Assembly (NCBI GenBank): GCA_903896015.1
Contig: CAITWF010000051.1
Span: forward strand, 1-64,000
DNA: 64,000 nucleotides
Origin: an uncultured Opitutia bacterium
GTDB lineage: Bacteria; Verrucomicrobiota; Verrucomicrobiia; Opitutales; Opitutaceae
Direction of reading: 5' to 3'
The translations under genes and the position numbers were made by a program. Under the pieces are notes generated by a model that was not told where the DNA came from, did no database searches, and saw only the letters and a program-made list of their open reading frames with translations. The first letter of the stretch is position 1; each line of letters begins with the position of its first letter. Below, piece by piece: positions 43,367 through 52,198 of this stretch.

Positions 43367-44443
43367 ATGAAGCCGAGCCGCCCCTGCACGATGACCGACG
43401 TCGCCCGCCGCGCGGGGGTGCACGCGGCGACCGTCTCGCGGGCGCTCCGCGACGATCCGCGCATCACGCCGGCCCAGCGCGCCAAGGTGCAGCGGGCGGC
43501 CCAGGAACTCGGCTATCGCACCAATCCGCTGGTCGCGGCGCTCATGAGCGCACGGCGTACTGGCCGCCCGCCCGCTTTCCGCGCGACTATCGCCTACGTT
43601 ACGAACTATCCGCGCGAGCGCGCCGAATGGTTTGCGCGGGCGTTCGGGGATATCCTGCCCGGCGCCCTGAATCGCGCGCGGCTGCAAGGCTACGGCATCG
43701 AGGAGTTCAATCTCGCCGATCCGCCCATCACGCCGCGGCGGGCCGCGGAAATCTTTAAAGCCCGCGGCATCATCGGCGCGATTATCGCTCCGCTGCACTC
43801 GGTGCAGGAATATCCGCAACTCGATTGGGCGCAGCTCTCGACCGTGGCGATTGGCTTGTCGATGACCGAGGTGCCGGTCACGCGCGTGACGCACAATCAC
43901 TTTCAGGGAATGAGTCTGGTCTCGCGCCAGTGCCGCGCCGCCGGCCACGAACGTCTCGGCCTCGTCGTGCAGCGCCGCGTGCATGAAAAAGTCGCCAAGC
44001 GCTGGGCCGCCGCGCTGCTGCTCGAACACTCCGAACTGCCGGCCGCTCGCCGCGTGCCGCCGCTGATCCTCGAAGGCGCGGACGAAGCCGCCTTCCTCGC
44101 GTGGTTTCACCGGCACCGCCCCGACGTCTTGCTGAGCCACGACCTCGAGCCGCTCCGCACCTGGCTGAAACACGCCGGCCTGCAGATTCCGCGCGACGTC
44201 GCCTTTGCAAGCCTCGATCGCCGGGAGCGCGACGGCGATGTCGCGGGCGTCGATCAGGATTACGCTGGCGTCGGTGCCGCCGCCGCCGACCTCCTGATCG
44301 CGATGCTGCACCGCAACGATCGCGGCCTGCCGAGCCAGCCCGTCACGCTGGACCTCGACGGCCAGTGGATCGACGGCACCACACTGCGCCCGGGCTCGCC
44401 GGCAAGGCGAGTCACGGCGCGGGCCGAAGCAACCAAGGGGTAG
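43367..44443 (+). CDS. LacI-family transcriptional regulator
   Basis: The 358-residue protein has the LacI helix-turn-helix (MTDVARRAGVHAATVSRALR, about 9-28) and hinge helix (GYRTNPLVAALMSARR), followed by a periplasmic-binding-protein-like sensor domain. It is divergent from the ten-gene receptor/malonate operon with 64 bases between starts, so it is the likely local regulator. The inducer is probably a sugar released from the substrate. The DNA-binding part and the NPLV.ALM hinge closely resemble the partial LacI protein at 63533, which is also divergent from a TonB receptor. The end is convergent with the GH3 gene. Confidence 0.92.
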   Translation: MKPSRPCTMTDVARRAGVHAATVSRALRDDPRITPAQRAKVQRAAQELGYRTNPLVAALMSARRTGRPPAFRATIAYVTNYPRERAEWFARAFGDILPGALNRARLQGYGIEEFNLADPPITPRRAAEIFKARGIIGAIIAPLHSVQEYPQLDWAQLSTVAIGLSMTEVPVTRVTHNHFQGMSLVSRQCRAAGHERLGLVVQRRVHEKVAKRWAAALLLEHSELPAARRVPPLILEGADEAAFLAWFHRHRPDVLLSHDLEPLRTWLKHAGLQIPRDVAFASLDRRERDGDVAGVDQDYAGVGAAAADLLIAMLHRNDRGLPSQPVTLDLDGQWIDGTTLRPGSPARRVTARAEATKG

Positions 44444-44552
44444 AAGCATCCGGCGCAGACTTCGCGGCCCCGTGGCGCGCGCAATCGTCACTTCGTGCGC
44501 ATCGTTGCACAGATGTTGCTCACGGCGAATGGGCTGCTCCCGCCGCGCAAGC

Positions 44553-47030
44553 TCAGAGCGGATCGACGCGCGACTCCCGCACCGGGAGTTCGTCCGGCGC
44601 CGTGCCGTCGGGCCGCGTGATCACGAATTTTCCCGTCAGCCGCACGTCTTCGCTCGACGCGCCGATGAAAACGGTGAACCCGCCGGGTTCGACGGTCCAT
44701 TTCCCGTCGCGGTCGAACAGCTGGAGATGCTCAGCCGTGAGAGTGAAGCGCACCGGCTTCGTCTCGCCGGGCGCGAGCGAAACGCGCGCGAAGCCACGCA
44801 ACTCCTTTTCCCAGGTCGTCACACTGGAGTAGTCGTCGCGCAGGTAAAGTTGCACCACCTCGTCGCCGGCGCGCGGGCCGGCGTTGGTCACGTCGCAGGT
44901 GACCTCGATCGCCTTGTCCGCCGTCGTGCGTTCCGCGGAAATTTTCAGATTCGCATAGGAGAATTTCGTGTAGCTCAGCCCGAAGCCGAACGGAAACAGC
45001 GGCCCCGTCACCATGCCAGGATCGCGTGATTGCCCGCCCGGATGCGCCGGAAAATTGATCGGAATCTGCCCGACGCTCCGCGGAAACGTCACCGGCAGCC
45101 GGCCACTCGGATTTGTGTCGCCGAACAAAACATCCGCCAGCGCCGCCCCACCCTGCTCCGGCGCGAGCCACATCTCCACGATCGCGGGCACGTGCTTCAC
45201 CGCCCAATTGATTGACAACGGCCTGCCGCTGGAGAGCGCAAGCACGACCGGCTTGCCTGTTGCAACGAGCGCCTCGAGCAACTCTTCCTGATAGCCGGGC
45301 AGCTCCAAACTCGTCCGCCCACCCGACTCGCGGCACAGTTCGTCCGACTCCCCGAGCGCCGCGACAATCACGTCGACCTCCTTCGCGGCCGCGACCGCAT
45401 CCGCGATGCCGGCGCGAACCTTGTCGGAAGACGGCTCCTTGAGCACATCGCTCTCGGGATAGTGCTCGTCCTTCACCGCCACGCCCTGCGCGTAACGCAC
45501 CTCAACGCCCGCCCCGAGCTTGGCTTTCAGCCCGGCGAGCGGCGTGATGAAGTCCAGATGCTGCGGCGCGTAACGCGACCACCATGCGTGGGGATCGTTC
45601 GCCAGCGGGCCGGCCACGAGGATTTTTTTCACCGCCTCCTTTTTCAGCGGCAGGAAGTCCTTTTCGTTTTTCAGCAGCACGATAGATTCGCGCGCGGCGC
45701 GCGCGGCCAGCGCTAGACTCGCCGGCGCCCGGACAATCTTGTCGGCCGCCGCCGGATCGGCGACGTACGGATGATCGAAGAGCCCGAGCCAGAATTTCAC
45801 GCGCAGAATTTCCTTCACGCGTTCATCGATCACGCTCATCGGCAGCGCGCCGCTCGCGACATCTTCGCGCAGCAGCTTCGCGTAGACGTCCGGCTGCGTG
45901 AAGTCCGTCCGAATGTTCAGCCCCGCGGCAACCGCCTGTCTCACCGCGTCGGCCGGCGAGGTCGCGACGCGGTGCTTGCGGAAAATAAATTCCACGGCGC
46001 CGCTGTCGCTGACGACGTAGCCCTTGAAACCAAATTCGCCGCGCAGAATCTCGGTCAGAAACCGGCTGCTCGCCTCGACCGGAATGCCATCGTAGTCGTT
46101 ATAGGAAGCCATCACGCCAAGCGCGCCGCCATCGCGCACCGCGCGGCGAAACGGCGCAAGAAATACCGTCTGCACTTCGCGCCACGTCACCTGCGGGTTC
46201 GTGCGCGCCTCACCGTCGCGCCCGCCCTGCGGCACACTGTAGACCGCGAAATGCTTGAGCGTCGAAACGACGTTCTGCTCCTGGATGCCGCGCACTTCCT
46301 CGACGCCGAGTTCGCTGACGAGAAACGGATCCTCGCCGTAGCTTTCGATGATGCGGCCCCACCGAGGATCGCGCGCGACCTCGAGGATCGGCGAGTAGAC
46401 ATTCGTGTAACCCAGCGCGCGCGCCTCGCAGCCGGTCACGCGCCCGATCTCGCGCACGAGTTCGCGATCAAACGCGCTCGCGACGCCGAGCTGCGCCGGG
46501 AAACTCGTCGCTTTCGTGTGCAGCAAGCCGCGAATGCCCTCGTTGGTCATGTCCGCCGGCACGCCGAGGCGCGTCTGCTCGACGAAGAAGCGCTGCACGT
46601 CGTTGATCGCCCGTGCATGCAGCGAATACGGCAGCTCGTATTTCGACGGCGCGAGGTTGTTCGTCCAACCCGTGTTGCCGTTCATGTGCTCGTCGATGTT
46701 GCCGATGCCGTCCTTCCAAAACGCCGTCACCCATTTGGCCGTCGGCAGTTCATCCTTCAGCACGCGCGAGTAACCGTAGAGCGTGACCATCTGCGCCGTC
46801 TTCTCGTCGGTGTTCATCCGCGCCACCAGATCGGCCACGCGGGCCTCAATCGAGAGGGTCGGATCCTCGTAAGGATCCTTCACGCCGTTCTTGTTAAAAT
46901 CGATCCAGCCCTCGTGGTAAATCGCCGCGGCGGGCTTCGCCTCGACGAAAATTTCAGGCGCAGGGCCGGCAGCGACGAGCGACAGCGGCAGCAACAGCAG
47001 GACACGAGCGAGGGGTACGCGAAGATTCAT
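44553..47030 (-). CDS. GH3 beta-glucosidase-type glycoside hydrolase
   Basis: The 825-residue protein starts at ATG 47030 with a signal peptide (VLLLLPLSLVAAGPA). It has the GH3 N-terminal barrel (RVADLVARMNTDEKTAQMV), the nucleophile Asp in KGYVVSDSGAVEF, the C-terminal alpha/beta sandwich (ESIVLLKNEKDFLPLKK), and a fibronectin-III-like end (AGDEVVQLYLRDDYSS). GH3 enzymes of this layout remove beta-linked glucose or xylose from the non-reducing end. An inserted FWKDGIGNIDEHMNG segment may shape the active site. A broken IS630-type transposase lies directly upstream and may have changed the promoter. It is convergent with the LacI gene and probably monocistronic. Confidence 0.93.
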   Translation of the reverse strand: MNLRVPLARVLLLLPLSLVAAGPAPEIFVEAKPAAAIYHEGWIDFNKNGVKDPYEDPTLSIEARVADLVARMNTDEKTAQMVTLYGYSRVLKDELPTAKWVTAFWKDGIGNIDEHMNGNTGWTNNLAPSKYELPYSLHARAINDVQRFFVEQTRLGVPADMTNEGIRGLLHTKATSFPAQLGVASAFDRELVREIGRVTGCEARALGYTNVYSPILEVARDPRWGRIIESYGEDPFLVSELGVEEVRGIQEQNVVSTLKHFAVYSVPQGGRDGEARTNPQVTWREVQTVFLAPFRRAVRDGGALGVMASYNDYDGIPVEASSRFLTEILRGEFGFKGYVVSDSGAVEFIFRKHRVATSPADAVRQAVAAGLNIRTDFTQPDVYAKLLREDVASGALPMSVIDERVKEILRVKFWLGLFDHPYVADPAAADKIVRAPASLALAARAARESIVLLKNEKDFLPLKKEAVKKILVAGPLANDPHAWWSRYAPQHLDFITPLAGLKAKLGAGVEVRYAQGVAVKDEHYPESDVLKEPSSDKVRAGIADAVAAAKEVDVIVAALGESDELCRESGGRTSLELPGYQEELLEALVATGKPVVLALSSGRPLSINWAVKHVPAIVEMWLAPEQGGAALADVLFGDTNPSGRLPVTFPRSVGQIPINFPAHPGGQSRDPGMVTGPLFPFGFGLSYTKFSYANLKISAERTTADKAIEVTCDVTNAGPRAGDEVVQLYLRDDYSSVTTWEKELRGFARVSLAPGETKPVRFTLTAEHLQLFDRDGKWTVEPGGFTVFIGASSEDVRLTGKFVITRPDGTAPDELPVRESRVDPL

Positions 47031-47097
47031 GGCCCCATGGCTACCATGCGACCGCCCACCCACAAACCCGAAGCCGTGCCCACCGTTGCACAGTAAG

Positions 47098-47695
47098 AAC
47101 CCTTAACTCGCAAATCAGTCGGATCCGGAAGCAGTGCTACCAGGGACGAAGACGATGGTGCGGCCTTCGCGCCGGGCTTTTTTTTAAGGCGCGGCCAAGT
47201 CACGCGCTTCCAGTCCGCGATCGCGGTCTCGTCGCGCTCGATCGCGCGCCGGGTCGGTTGCTGGCAGCTGAAACCCAGTTCGCGCAGGACCCGCCAGACA
47301 TGGCCGGGATGGTAACGCTGGCCCGTTCGCTGCTCGATCAGCTTGGCGACACGGGGCAGCGTCCACACCGCGGTCGCGTGCCCCTGCGCCCGCGGACCCT
47401 CGACCACCGCCACCGCAATCTCGGCTCGCTGTGCGGCGCTCAGCTTGCACTTCGGGCCCGCCGGGCCAGCGCTGCGCAGCGCTGCACTGCCGCCATCCCG
47501 CCACCGCTGCTGCCACTCGTGCGCCGACTGTCGCCGCACCTTGAGCAACCGCGCCACCTCGCTCGGCCCCTTGCCCCGCGCGAACAGTTTCGCCGCCTTC
47601 AATCGCCGTTTCTCCATCACCCCGTGATCGCGTTGTTTTGCCATGTCTCAGCGGATCCTTTGTCAGGCTATTATACGAGTCTTAATAAGCGGCGT
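47098..47695 (-). mobile_element. Possible internally deleted IS630-like element
   Basis: The transposase remnant is flanked by weakly similar inverted ends: on the minus strand ACTCGTATAATAGCC...GGATCCG (around 47680-47651) and on the plus strand ACTCGCAAATCAG...GGATCCG (around 47106-47126). If these are terminal repeats, the element lost its DDE part but kept both ends, and could be moved by a full copy elsewhere. The match needs a 7-base gap and is therefore uncertain. Confidence 0.3.
47144..47644 (-). pseudogene. IS630-family transposase remnant, DDE domain lost
   Basis: From ATG 47644 the protein has the helix-turn-helix part of IS630-type transposases (LFARGKGPSEVARLLKVRR, then RTGQRYHPGHVWRVLRELGF and ERDETAIADWKRVTWPRLKKK). 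At an A8 tract (minus strand of 47178-47185) the frame is wrong by one base: with one extra A it continues ARREGRTIVFV, the usual lead-in to the first catalytic Asp. The match then ends at about 47144, just before the DDE residues. The original frame runs on to 47027 into the GH3 start with unrelated residues. Some IS630 elements use frameshifting at A tracts, so the shift itself may be natural; the truncation is not. Confidence 0.8.
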
Positions 47696-47740
47696 CGATG
47701 TGATCAAGTCAGGCTGATTCGCGAATGCAGGCCGCAGCGC

Positions 47741-47843
47741 TCAACAATTAACTCTTAACAACCAACGCTCAGGATGGAGCAACCCTTCGACACGGACGTT
47801 GCTCGGTTCCTTGAGCGATAAAAGTTAAGCGTTAAACGTTGAA
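47741..47843. repeat. Imperfect palindrome of about 100 bp
   Basis: The arms 47741-47783 and 47798-47843 are inverted copies. The inner part GAGCAAC/GTTGCTC is perfect, CGCTCA-GGA matches with one gap, and the outer TTAAC-x2-TTAAC blocks match with changes. The centre is 14 bases. The outer arms are AT-rich in contrast to the surroundings. It lies between the IS630 remnant and the DUF1080 gene and could be a MITE-like element. Confidence 0.65.
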
Positions 47844-47993
47844 GGTTTCCCCACTCAAGGATCCATCGGATCCGGCTGAGCGTTGAGCCAGTGAGGGCAA
47901 GGCCGATGTGACTCGCGGCAGCGCCCTGCAACGGTTGCCGCAACTTCCCGGTTGCCGTAACCGCGCCGCGTCGCGAACGTCTGGCCCGCGTTC

Positions 47994-49871
47994 ATGAGCC
48001 ACCACCCCTCTCCCCTGCGCGCGTTCGCGTGCGCCTTCCTCGCGATCGCCGCAGCGCACGCGCAATCCCTCATCCCACCCGAGCGCGTGCCGCTCGATTC
48101 GCTCGCAGCCTTTCGCGCGCCGCCCGCCAACTGGCAACTCGCCGGTGGCCTTGCCGGCGATCCGCGCCACGACAAAACCCTCACCCCCACGCCCGGCTTC
48201 GGCGTGCTCGTGAACAACCCTTCCAAAAAGGCACCCGACCCGATCGAAAATCTTTTCACCGCCTGGGAGCACGCCGACCTCGAACTCGATCTCGATTTTC
48301 TGATGGCGCCGGGCTCCAACTCGGGCGTGTTTTTGCAAGGTCGCTATGAAGTGCAGCTCTTCGACAGCTCGGGCGTAAAGACACCAACGTTTGCCGACTG
48401 CGGCGGAATCTACGAGCGATGGGACGACAAACGAGGGAAAGGCAAGGAAGGCTACGAGGGTATCGCGCCGCTCGCCAACGCCTCACACGCGCCCGGCCTT
48501 TGGCAGCATCTGCACATCGAGTTCTTCGCGCCGCGCTTCGATGCCACCGGAAAGAAGGCCAAAAATGCCCGCTTCGCCAAAGTCGTCCTCAACGGCTTCA
48601 CCGTGCAGGAAAACGTCGAGGTCACCGGCCCGACGCGCAGTGCCGCTTTCGACGATGAGAAACCGTTTGGCCCGCTGATGATCCAAGGCGACCACGGTTC
48701 CGTCGCGATTCGCGCGCTTGCGGCGAAACGCTTCGATCCCGCAACGCACGTGGGCGTCGAAAAACTCGGCTACAAACTTTACCCCGGCACTTTCAAAGCC
48801 GTCGGCGACTACGATAAGGAGAAACCCGAGAGTGTCGGCGTGCCTGCGAAATTTTCCCATACCGCCGTAGAGAAGTCCGGAAGGTTCGCGCTCGTTTTCA
48901 CTGGCAAGTTCGTTTTGCCTCATGACGGTGATTATGGGTTTACCGCACAGTCGAACGCCTCCGTTCGCCTGCTGATCGACGACCAGCTGGTCATTGCACC
49001 ACTTGAGCGCAGCTCCGAACCTGGAAAAATCTTTCTGAAAGCCGGCGCCCACGCCTTTCGCCTCGATCAACTGCACACCTCGGGTGGAAAGCCCACGCTC
49101 GATCTCCTGGTGGAGGGACCGGGACTCGCGCCACAGTCGGTAATGGCCAACGAGCCCCGCCCCTCCCGCGAAGTCACCAAAAAGCCGACCCAAATCCCCA
49201 TCGAGCCGATTGGCAACCGTGTGCGGCTGCAGCGCAGTTTCGTGCCGTTCGAGCCGAAGAAACGCCTCTATTGCATCAACGTCGGTTCGCCGACGGGCGT
49301 GAACTACAGCTACGATCTTGAGACCGGCACCGTGCTACGGGTGTGGCGCGGCGGTTTCCTCGATGCCCGCGAGCTGTGGGAGGGCCGCGCCGAGAACCAG
49401 CTCACAATCCCGACAGGGCCGAGCCTTACGTTCGGCGGCAAGCCCACGGTAGCGTTGATTGAGTTTCCGCTTACGGGCGGCTGGCCTGACCAGGCCGACG
49501 CGATGCAGTCGTCGCAGGGCTACACGCTCGAAGCCGATGGCCAGCCGGTGTTCCTGTCGAAGCTTTCCGACATAACGATCCGCGATCGCGTCTCGCCGAT
49601 GGTCGAAGGATCCGGCCTCACGCGCTCGCTCACAATCGGCGGCGAGCTCAACAGCTGGTCGACGTGGGTGCTGCTCGCCGAAGCCGACACGATCACGCCG
49701 CAACCCGGCGGAACCGGCTGGGTCATCGGCGACCGCGAGTGGTATCTCGACTGGCCGAGCGGTTCTGCGCACACGCCCGTAATTCACACGCGTAACGGGA
49801 AGCAGCAGCTCGTGATACGCATCACGAAGCCGGCGCTCAACGCACCCATCAATTACTCCCTCGTCTGGTAA
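47994..49871 (+). CDS. DUF1080 (3-keto-disaccharide hydrolase-type) protein with PA14 domain
   Basis: The 625-residue exported protein (signal peptide 1-23) begins with a DUF1080 jelly-roll (about 25-245) containing DLDFLMAPGSNSGVFLQGRY and YEVQLFDSSG, as in 3-keto-glycoside hydrolases and glucanase-like relatives. A PA14-type domain follows (about 255-390; LVFTGKFVLPHDGDYGFTAQ), probably for carbohydrate binding. The last 220 residues (VRLQRSFVPFEPKKRLYCIN) resemble a part often joined to sorbosone dehydrogenase-like proteins. It precedes such a protein by 7 bases, so the two form a module. An activity on 3-keto sugars is plausible but not shown by the sequence alone. Confidence 0.82.
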   Translation: MSHHPSPLRAFACAFLAIAAAHAQSLIPPERVPLDSLAAFRAPPANWQLAGGLAGDPRHDKTLTPTPGFGVLVNNPSKKAPDPIENLFTAWEHADLELDLDFLMAPGSNSGVFLQGRYEVQLFDSSGVKTPTFADCGGIYERWDDKRGKGKEGYEGIAPLANASHAPGLWQHLHIEFFAPRFDATGKKAKNARFAKVVLNGFTVQENVEVTGPTRSAAFDDEKPFGPLMIQGDHGSVAIRALAAKRFDPATHVGVEKLGYKLYPGTFKAVGDYDKEKPESVGVPAKFSHTAVEKSGRFALVFTGKFVLPHDGDYGFTAQSNASVRLLIDDQLVIAPLERSSEPGKIFLKAGAHAFRLDQLHTSGGKPTLDLLVEGPGLAPQSVMANEPRPSREVTKKPTQIPIEPIGNRVRLQRSFVPFEPKKRLYCINVGSPTGVNYSYDLETGTVLRVWRGGFLDARELWEGRAENQLTIPTGPSLTFGGKPTVALIEFPLTGGWPDQADAMQSSQGYTLEADGQPVFLSKLSDITIRDRVSPMVEGSGLTRSLTIGGELNSWSTWVLLAEADTITPQPGGTGWVIGDREWYLDWPSGSAHTPVIHTRNGKQQLVIRITKPALNAPINYSLVW

Positions 49872-49878
49872 CGCCACG

Positions 49879-51900
49879 ATGAAACGCTTTTTCCTTCCCA
49901 CCCTTTTCCTCGCGACGGCTGCGTCGTCCGCTTTCGCGCAGGTCAACAACCCCTCCTCCGCCGAGCGCTTCGCGAAACCGTCGAGCGAACTCGTCGTGCG
50001 CGAAAACAAATATTACGCGCGCACGCCGCTGGTCGTGCCCGACGACATCGTGCTCGAGACGAGCGGCATTCTTGCGCTGCCCGGAAAAAAACTGATCGTC
50101 ACGACCCGCCGCGGCGAAGTCTGGATCATCGAGGGCGCCTACGACGCGACCGCGAAGCCGAAATTCACACTGTGGGCGTCCGGCCTGCACGAGCCGCTCG
50201 GGATCATACCCGCACCAAAAGGCGGCTACTACATTGCACAGCGCGAGGAACTCACGCGCGTCGCCGACATGGACGGCGACGGCCACGCCGACCTTTTTGA
50301 GACGATCTGCAAGCTCCCGATCTCGGGCGCTTATCACGAATACGCCTTCGGCCCCGTGATGGCGCCAAACGGCAACCTCCGCGTCACGCTCAACGTGGCG
50401 TTCGGCGGCGCAACGCAGGCACCCGCCCCGTGGCGCGGCTGGATTGTGGAGATTACGCCCGACGGACAATTGATCCCGATCGCGGCGGGGCTGCGCTCGC
50501 CGTGCGGATTTACTGTGACGGCGGGGGGCGTGTGGTTTTACGCGGAGAATCAAGGCGAGTGGGCGGGCTCGGGTCGCATCACCGAGATCGAGCCGGGCGA
50601 CTTCATGGGCCATCCGGCCGGGCTCGCGTGGAGCAAACTCGCGGGCTCGACCGTGAAACTGCGGCCCGAGGACATTCAGGATTTTGAAAAACCTTATGTG
50701 GATGTCGCCAAGACCCTGCCCGGCTTGAAGCTGCCGACCGTCTGGTTTCCTCATGCGGTCCTCGGCATCTCGAACTCGGACATCAAGGAAGACACAACCG
50801 GCGGAAAGTTCGGGCCGTTCGCCGGCCAGCTCTTTGTGGGCGATCAGGGCCAGAGCAAAATCATGCGCGTCGCGCTCGAAAAAATCAAAGGCACCTGGCA
50901 AGGCGCAGTGCTCCCGTTTCGCGAGGGCTTCGACTGCGGCATCATCCGGCTCGGCTGGGGCGAGGATGGCTCGCTGTTCGCCGGCGAGACCGCGCGCGGC
51001 TGGGGCTCCGTTGGACCGAGTCAGCAAGGGCTCGAGCGGCTCACGTGGACAGGTGAGACGCCGTTTGAAATCAAGGAAGTCCACGCGCAGCCGGACGGCT
51101 TCGTCCTGACGTTCACCTCGCCGGTTGATCGAGCGACCGCGGAAAAGCTCGAGAGCTACTCGATCGCAGGCTTCACCTATCTTTATCACAAGACCTACGG
51201 CAGCGCACCGGTGAAGCGCATCGGCTGCCCGGTGCGAAAAGTGATCGTTGCACCCGATGGGCTCAGCGTGCGGCTCGCGAGCGGGTGCCTGCGCGAAGGC
51301 TACATCCACGAAATCAAAGCGGCCGGAGTGCGTTCGGCCAACGGCAGCGAAACTCTGGTGCACCCGACGGCCTATTATACGCTCAACCAAATCCCCGGCG
51401 GCGATCGCATCATGCCGGCAGATCCGAAGGACGCGGAGCTATGCGTCGCTCCCGTGCCCGCCGCCGCCAACGCCAGCACCAAGAAGCACCCGAACAAGGC
51501 GCCCGCCGACTGGACCGGCGACGACGGCGACGTGACTCTCCTGCTCGGCACCCAGCCCGGGCTGAAATTCGACAAGACCGAACTCACTGCGAAGGCCGGC
51601 TCCCACGTGCGCCTAGTTTTCCAAAACGGCGATGACATGCTTCATAACTTTGTGCTCTGTGCACCCGGCAAGGGCCAGACGGTGGGCGCCGCGGCGCTGC
51701 TGTTCGGGCTCGACGGCGCGGAGAAAAATTATGTCCCCGATTCCGCCGATGTGCTCTTCCACACCGCGCTCACGCAACCCGGCACGAGCGACACGATTTT
51801 CTTCAGCGCCCCGGCCACGCCCGGCGACTACGATTTCATCTGCAGCTTTCCCGGCCACGCAGCGTTGATGAAGGGCGTGCTGCATGTGACGGCGAAATGA
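49879..51900 (+). CDS. Sorbosone-dehydrogenase-like beta-propeller protein with C-terminal blue-copper domain
   Basis: Of 673 residues the first 20 are a signal peptide. The main part (about 40-400) is a glucose/sorbosone-dehydrogenase-like propeller with VADMDGDGHADLFETICKLP, FVGDQGQSKIMRVALEKIKG and a GETARGWGS turn. From about 560 a cupredoxin domain follows: the copper ligands are His in DDMLHNFVL and Cys-x4-His-x3-Met in FICSFPGHAALMKG, as in azurin and auracyanin. This suggests a periplasmic electron-transfer or dehydrogenase role, with copper as partner. A PQQ cofactor is possible but not evident. The gene follows the DUF1080 protein by 7 bases and overlaps the next start by 4 bases. 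Confidence 0.85.
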   Translation: MKRFFLPTLFLATAASSAFAQVNNPSSAERFAKPSSELVVRENKYYARTPLVVPDDIVLETSGILALPGKKLIVTTRRGEVWIIEGAYDATAKPKFTLWASGLHEPLGIIPAPKGGYYIAQREELTRVADMDGDGHADLFETICKLPISGAYHEYAFGPVMAPNGNLRVTLNVAFGGATQAPAPWRGWIVEITPDGQLIPIAAGLRSPCGFTVTAGGVWFYAENQGEWAGSGRITEIEPGDFMGHPAGLAWSKLAGSTVKLRPEDIQDFEKPYVDVAKTLPGLKLPTVWFPHAVLGISNSDIKEDTTGGKFGPFAGQLFVGDQGQSKIMRVALEKIKGTWQGAVLPFREGFDCGIIRLGWGEDGSLFAGETARGWGSVGPSQQGLERLTWTGETPFEIKEVHAQPDGFVLTFTSPVDRATAEKLESYSIAGFTYLYHKTYGSAPVKRIGCPVRKVIVAPDGLSVRLASGCLREGYIHEIKAAGVRSANGSETLVHPTAYYTLNQIPGGDRIMPADPKDAELCVAPVPAAANASTKKHPNKAPADWTGDDGDVTLLLGTQPGLKFDKTELTAKAGSHVRLVFQNGDDMLHNFVLCAPGKGQTVGAAALLFGLDGAEKNYVPDSADVLFHTALTQPGTSDTIFFSAPATPGDYDFICSFPGHAALMKGVLHVTAK

Positions 51901-52139
51901 GCGCGCACCTTGCTCCGCTGCCGCCCGAGCCGCGCCCCGGCCGCTATCGCCACTACAAGGGCAACGAGTATCGCGTGCTCGGGCTCGCGCGCCATTCCGA
52001 ATCACTGGAGCCGCTTGTCGTCTACCAGGCGCTCTACGGTGAACGCGGACTTTGGGTCCGGCCAGCCGCAATGTTTGTCGAAACCATTGAGGTGACGGGC
52101 CAGCGCGTGCCGCGCTTCGCCTTCGTCGCTCCAGAATAG
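51897..52139 (+). CDS. DUF1653 protein
   Basis: The 80-residue cytoplasmic protein matches DUF1653: PGRYRHYKGNEYRVLGLARH, VVYQALYGERGLWVRPAAMF and a short ending VPRFAFVAPE. The fold is a small beta-barrel-like domain; the function is unknown although the family is widespread. Its ATG overlaps the TGA of the copper-domain protein (ATGA), so translation is coupled, but the family occurs in many contexts and the link may be by chance. Confidence 0.88.
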   Translation: MSAHLAPLPPEPRPGRYRHYKGNEYRVLGLARHSESLEPLVVYQALYGERGLWVRPAAMFVETIEVTGQRVPRFAFVAPE

Positions 52140-52198
52140 GGCGCGGACGCGGCATTGCGCGCCGCGCGACCGCGCCTCACGGTAACGATCGCTCCATC

